NCBI GenBank assembly: GCA_959347345.1
Contig: OY365738.1
Span: 1,116,001-1,180,000 of the forward strand
From: an uncultured Amylibacter sp.
GTDB taxonomy: Bacteria > Pseudomonadota > Alphaproteobacteria > Rhodobacterales > Rhodobacteraceae
Direction of reading: 5' to 3'
Length of the DNA stretch: 64,000 nucleotides
Positions 63,158-64,000 of this stretch are shown here, in pieces. Under the pieces are notes generated by a model that was not told where the DNA came from, made no database searches, and worked only from the letters and a program-made list of their open reading frames with translations. A program made the translations under genes and the position numbers. Position 1 is the stretch's first letter. Every line of letters starts with the position of its first letter.

Positions 63158-63898
63158 CTACAACTCACTCATAACCTCGTCCGTCAAATCGGCATTAGAG
63201 GTCACGGATTGCACATCATCATCCTCTTCCAAGGTCTCTATCAATCGCATCAGCTTTTGCGCACCTTCCAAATCCAATTCGGTCAGCATATTCGCCTTCC
63301 ACACCAGTCGCGTTGATTCGGATTCGCCTAGCTGCGCCTCCAACGCGCCCGCCACCTCGTGCAAATCGTTGTCCGCACAATAAATATCATGCCCGGATTC
63401 AGAGCTGTCAACATCCTCCGCCCCTGCCTCTATCGCCGCTTCAAACACGGCATCACTGCCCGCGACCGCAAACGGATAAACCACCAAACCCTTGCGATCA
63501 AACATGAACGAAACCGCCCCCGTTTCCGCCAAATTCCCGCCCGAACGACCAAAAATAGCCCGCACGGAAGACGCAGTGCGATTGCGATTATCGGTCATCG
63601 TTTCAACGATAATAGCTATGCCACCTGGGGCATAACCCTCATACCTGATTTCATCGTAATTGCCGCCGTCCGTGGCCATAGCCTTGCTGATCGCACGTTC
63701 AATCACGTCCTTTGGCATGGAGTTGCCTTTGGCTTCTTTCACGGCGAGGCGCAGGCGTGGGTTTTTATCTGGGTCGGCTTCGCCCATTTTGGCGGCAACG
63801 GTGATTTCACGCGAAAGCCGAGAGAATAGTTTGGAGCGCAATTTGTCTTGGCGACCCTTGCGATGCTGGATATTTGCCCATTTGGAGTGTCCTGCCAT
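63158..63898 (-). CDS. yebC: YebC/PmpR family transcriptional regulatory protein
   Basis: The 246 residues match the family: [75 protein letters not shown] and VMSEL at the end. YebC proteins act as DNA-binding regulators, and recent work ties related members to translation of proline stretches. The start at 63898 has AAAAAGGAAAACCAC upstream. Confidence 0.95.
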   Translation of the reverse strand: MAGHSKWANIQHRKGRQDKLRSKLFSRLSREITVAAKMGEADPDKNPRLRLAVKEAKGNSMPKDVIERAISKAMATDGGNYDEIRYEGYAPGGIAIIVETMTDNRNRTASSVRAIFGRSGGNLAETGAVSFMFDRKGLVVYPFAVAGSDAVFEAAIEAGAEDVDSSESGHDIYCADNDLHEVAGALEAQLGESESTRLVWKANMLTELDLEGAQKLMRLIETLEEDDDVQSVTSNADLTDEVMSEL

Positions 63899-63965
63899 GT
63901 GGTTTTCCTTTTTGGTTTTGGAGTCGTTTGAGGGTTTATAGAACACGCGGGCAGATATGTAAAGA

Positions 63966-64000
63966 GTTGTTAGTTGTTAGTTATTAGTTATTAGTTGGGG
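63966..64000. repeat. Left heptamer array at the window end
   Basis: TTAGTTG/TTAGTTA units, the left-hand type, follow the yebC start region and run to the window edge, ending in GGGG as the other left arrays do before an interspersed element. Another bracketed module probably continues beyond the window. Confidence 0.7.

Overview
This 64 kb window reads as chromosomal DNA of an alphaproteobacterium, most likely Rhodobacterales or a close relative. The lineage markers are the cell-cycle regulator GcrA, a DUF2842 gene beside purA, a hisBHAFE operon, lysC next to ptsP (nitrogen-PTS enzyme I), and a probable 6S RNA in front of the 5-formyltetrahydrofolate cyclo-ligase gene. Base composition is moderate in the core genes. 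Several isolated genes and one gene pair are clearly more AT-rich and look inserted. No rRNA, CRISPR array, integrase or transposase was seen. One tRNA (Tyr) is present.

Layout. 1-6.2 kb: the end of rsmB, a GcrA with an unusual histone-H1-like N-terminal tail, lysC, ptsP and two small unknown genes. 6.2-11 kb: thiamine pyrophosphokinase, DUF2842 and purA on the minus strand, then nfu, a short tsaB, an inserted membrane gene and rimI. 11-15.5 kb: two related DNA methyltransferases, one fused to a GIY-YIG-type domain, on either side of an SLC13-type permease. 15.5-25 kb: a very large AsmA-like protein, 6S RNA, formyl-THF cyclo-ligase, a YmdB-type phosphodiesterase, an AT-rich ATPase plus nuclease-like pair, and lepA. 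25-29.4 kb: a nucleotide salvage cluster (AMP nucleosidase, ankyrin protein, 5'-nucleotidase, cytidine deaminase). 29.4-35.3 kb: a methyltransferase, an acyltransferase, YqeY, carA, a glutamine amidotransferase and a LysR regulator. 35.7-38.8 kb: hisBHAFE. 39-42 kb: a tight three-gene catabolic operon (diaminopropionate ammonia-lyase-like, M24 hydrolase, Asp/Glu racemase-like). 42.3-48 kb: rlmB, a YHS protein, mgtE, a SPOR protein and small exported or membrane unknowns. 48-57.7 kb: the whole propionate to succinyl-CoA route except epimerase (prpE, mcmA, pccA, pccB). 57.7-64 kb: DUF1643, betA, a coiled-coil protein, betB, a thioesterase and yebC.

The most striking structure is not a gene. Many intergenic gaps hold arrays of 7-bp repeats (TTAGTTA-type on the left, TAACTAA-type on the right). 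They bracket variable cargo: usually a roughly 200-350 bp interspersed element (six copies), once a 50-bp tandem repeat, once an ORF fragment. The two arrays of a module are inverted relative to each other and carry stop codons in all frames.

The best candidates for undescribed systems are the ATPase/PD-(D/E)XK-like pair at 20.9-22.7 kb, the methyltransferase/GIY-YIG fusion at 11.1-12.4 kb, the DAPAL/M24/racemase operon at 39.1-42.0 kb, and the heptamer-bracketed modules. All functions below were inferred by reading motifs; no database search was run.
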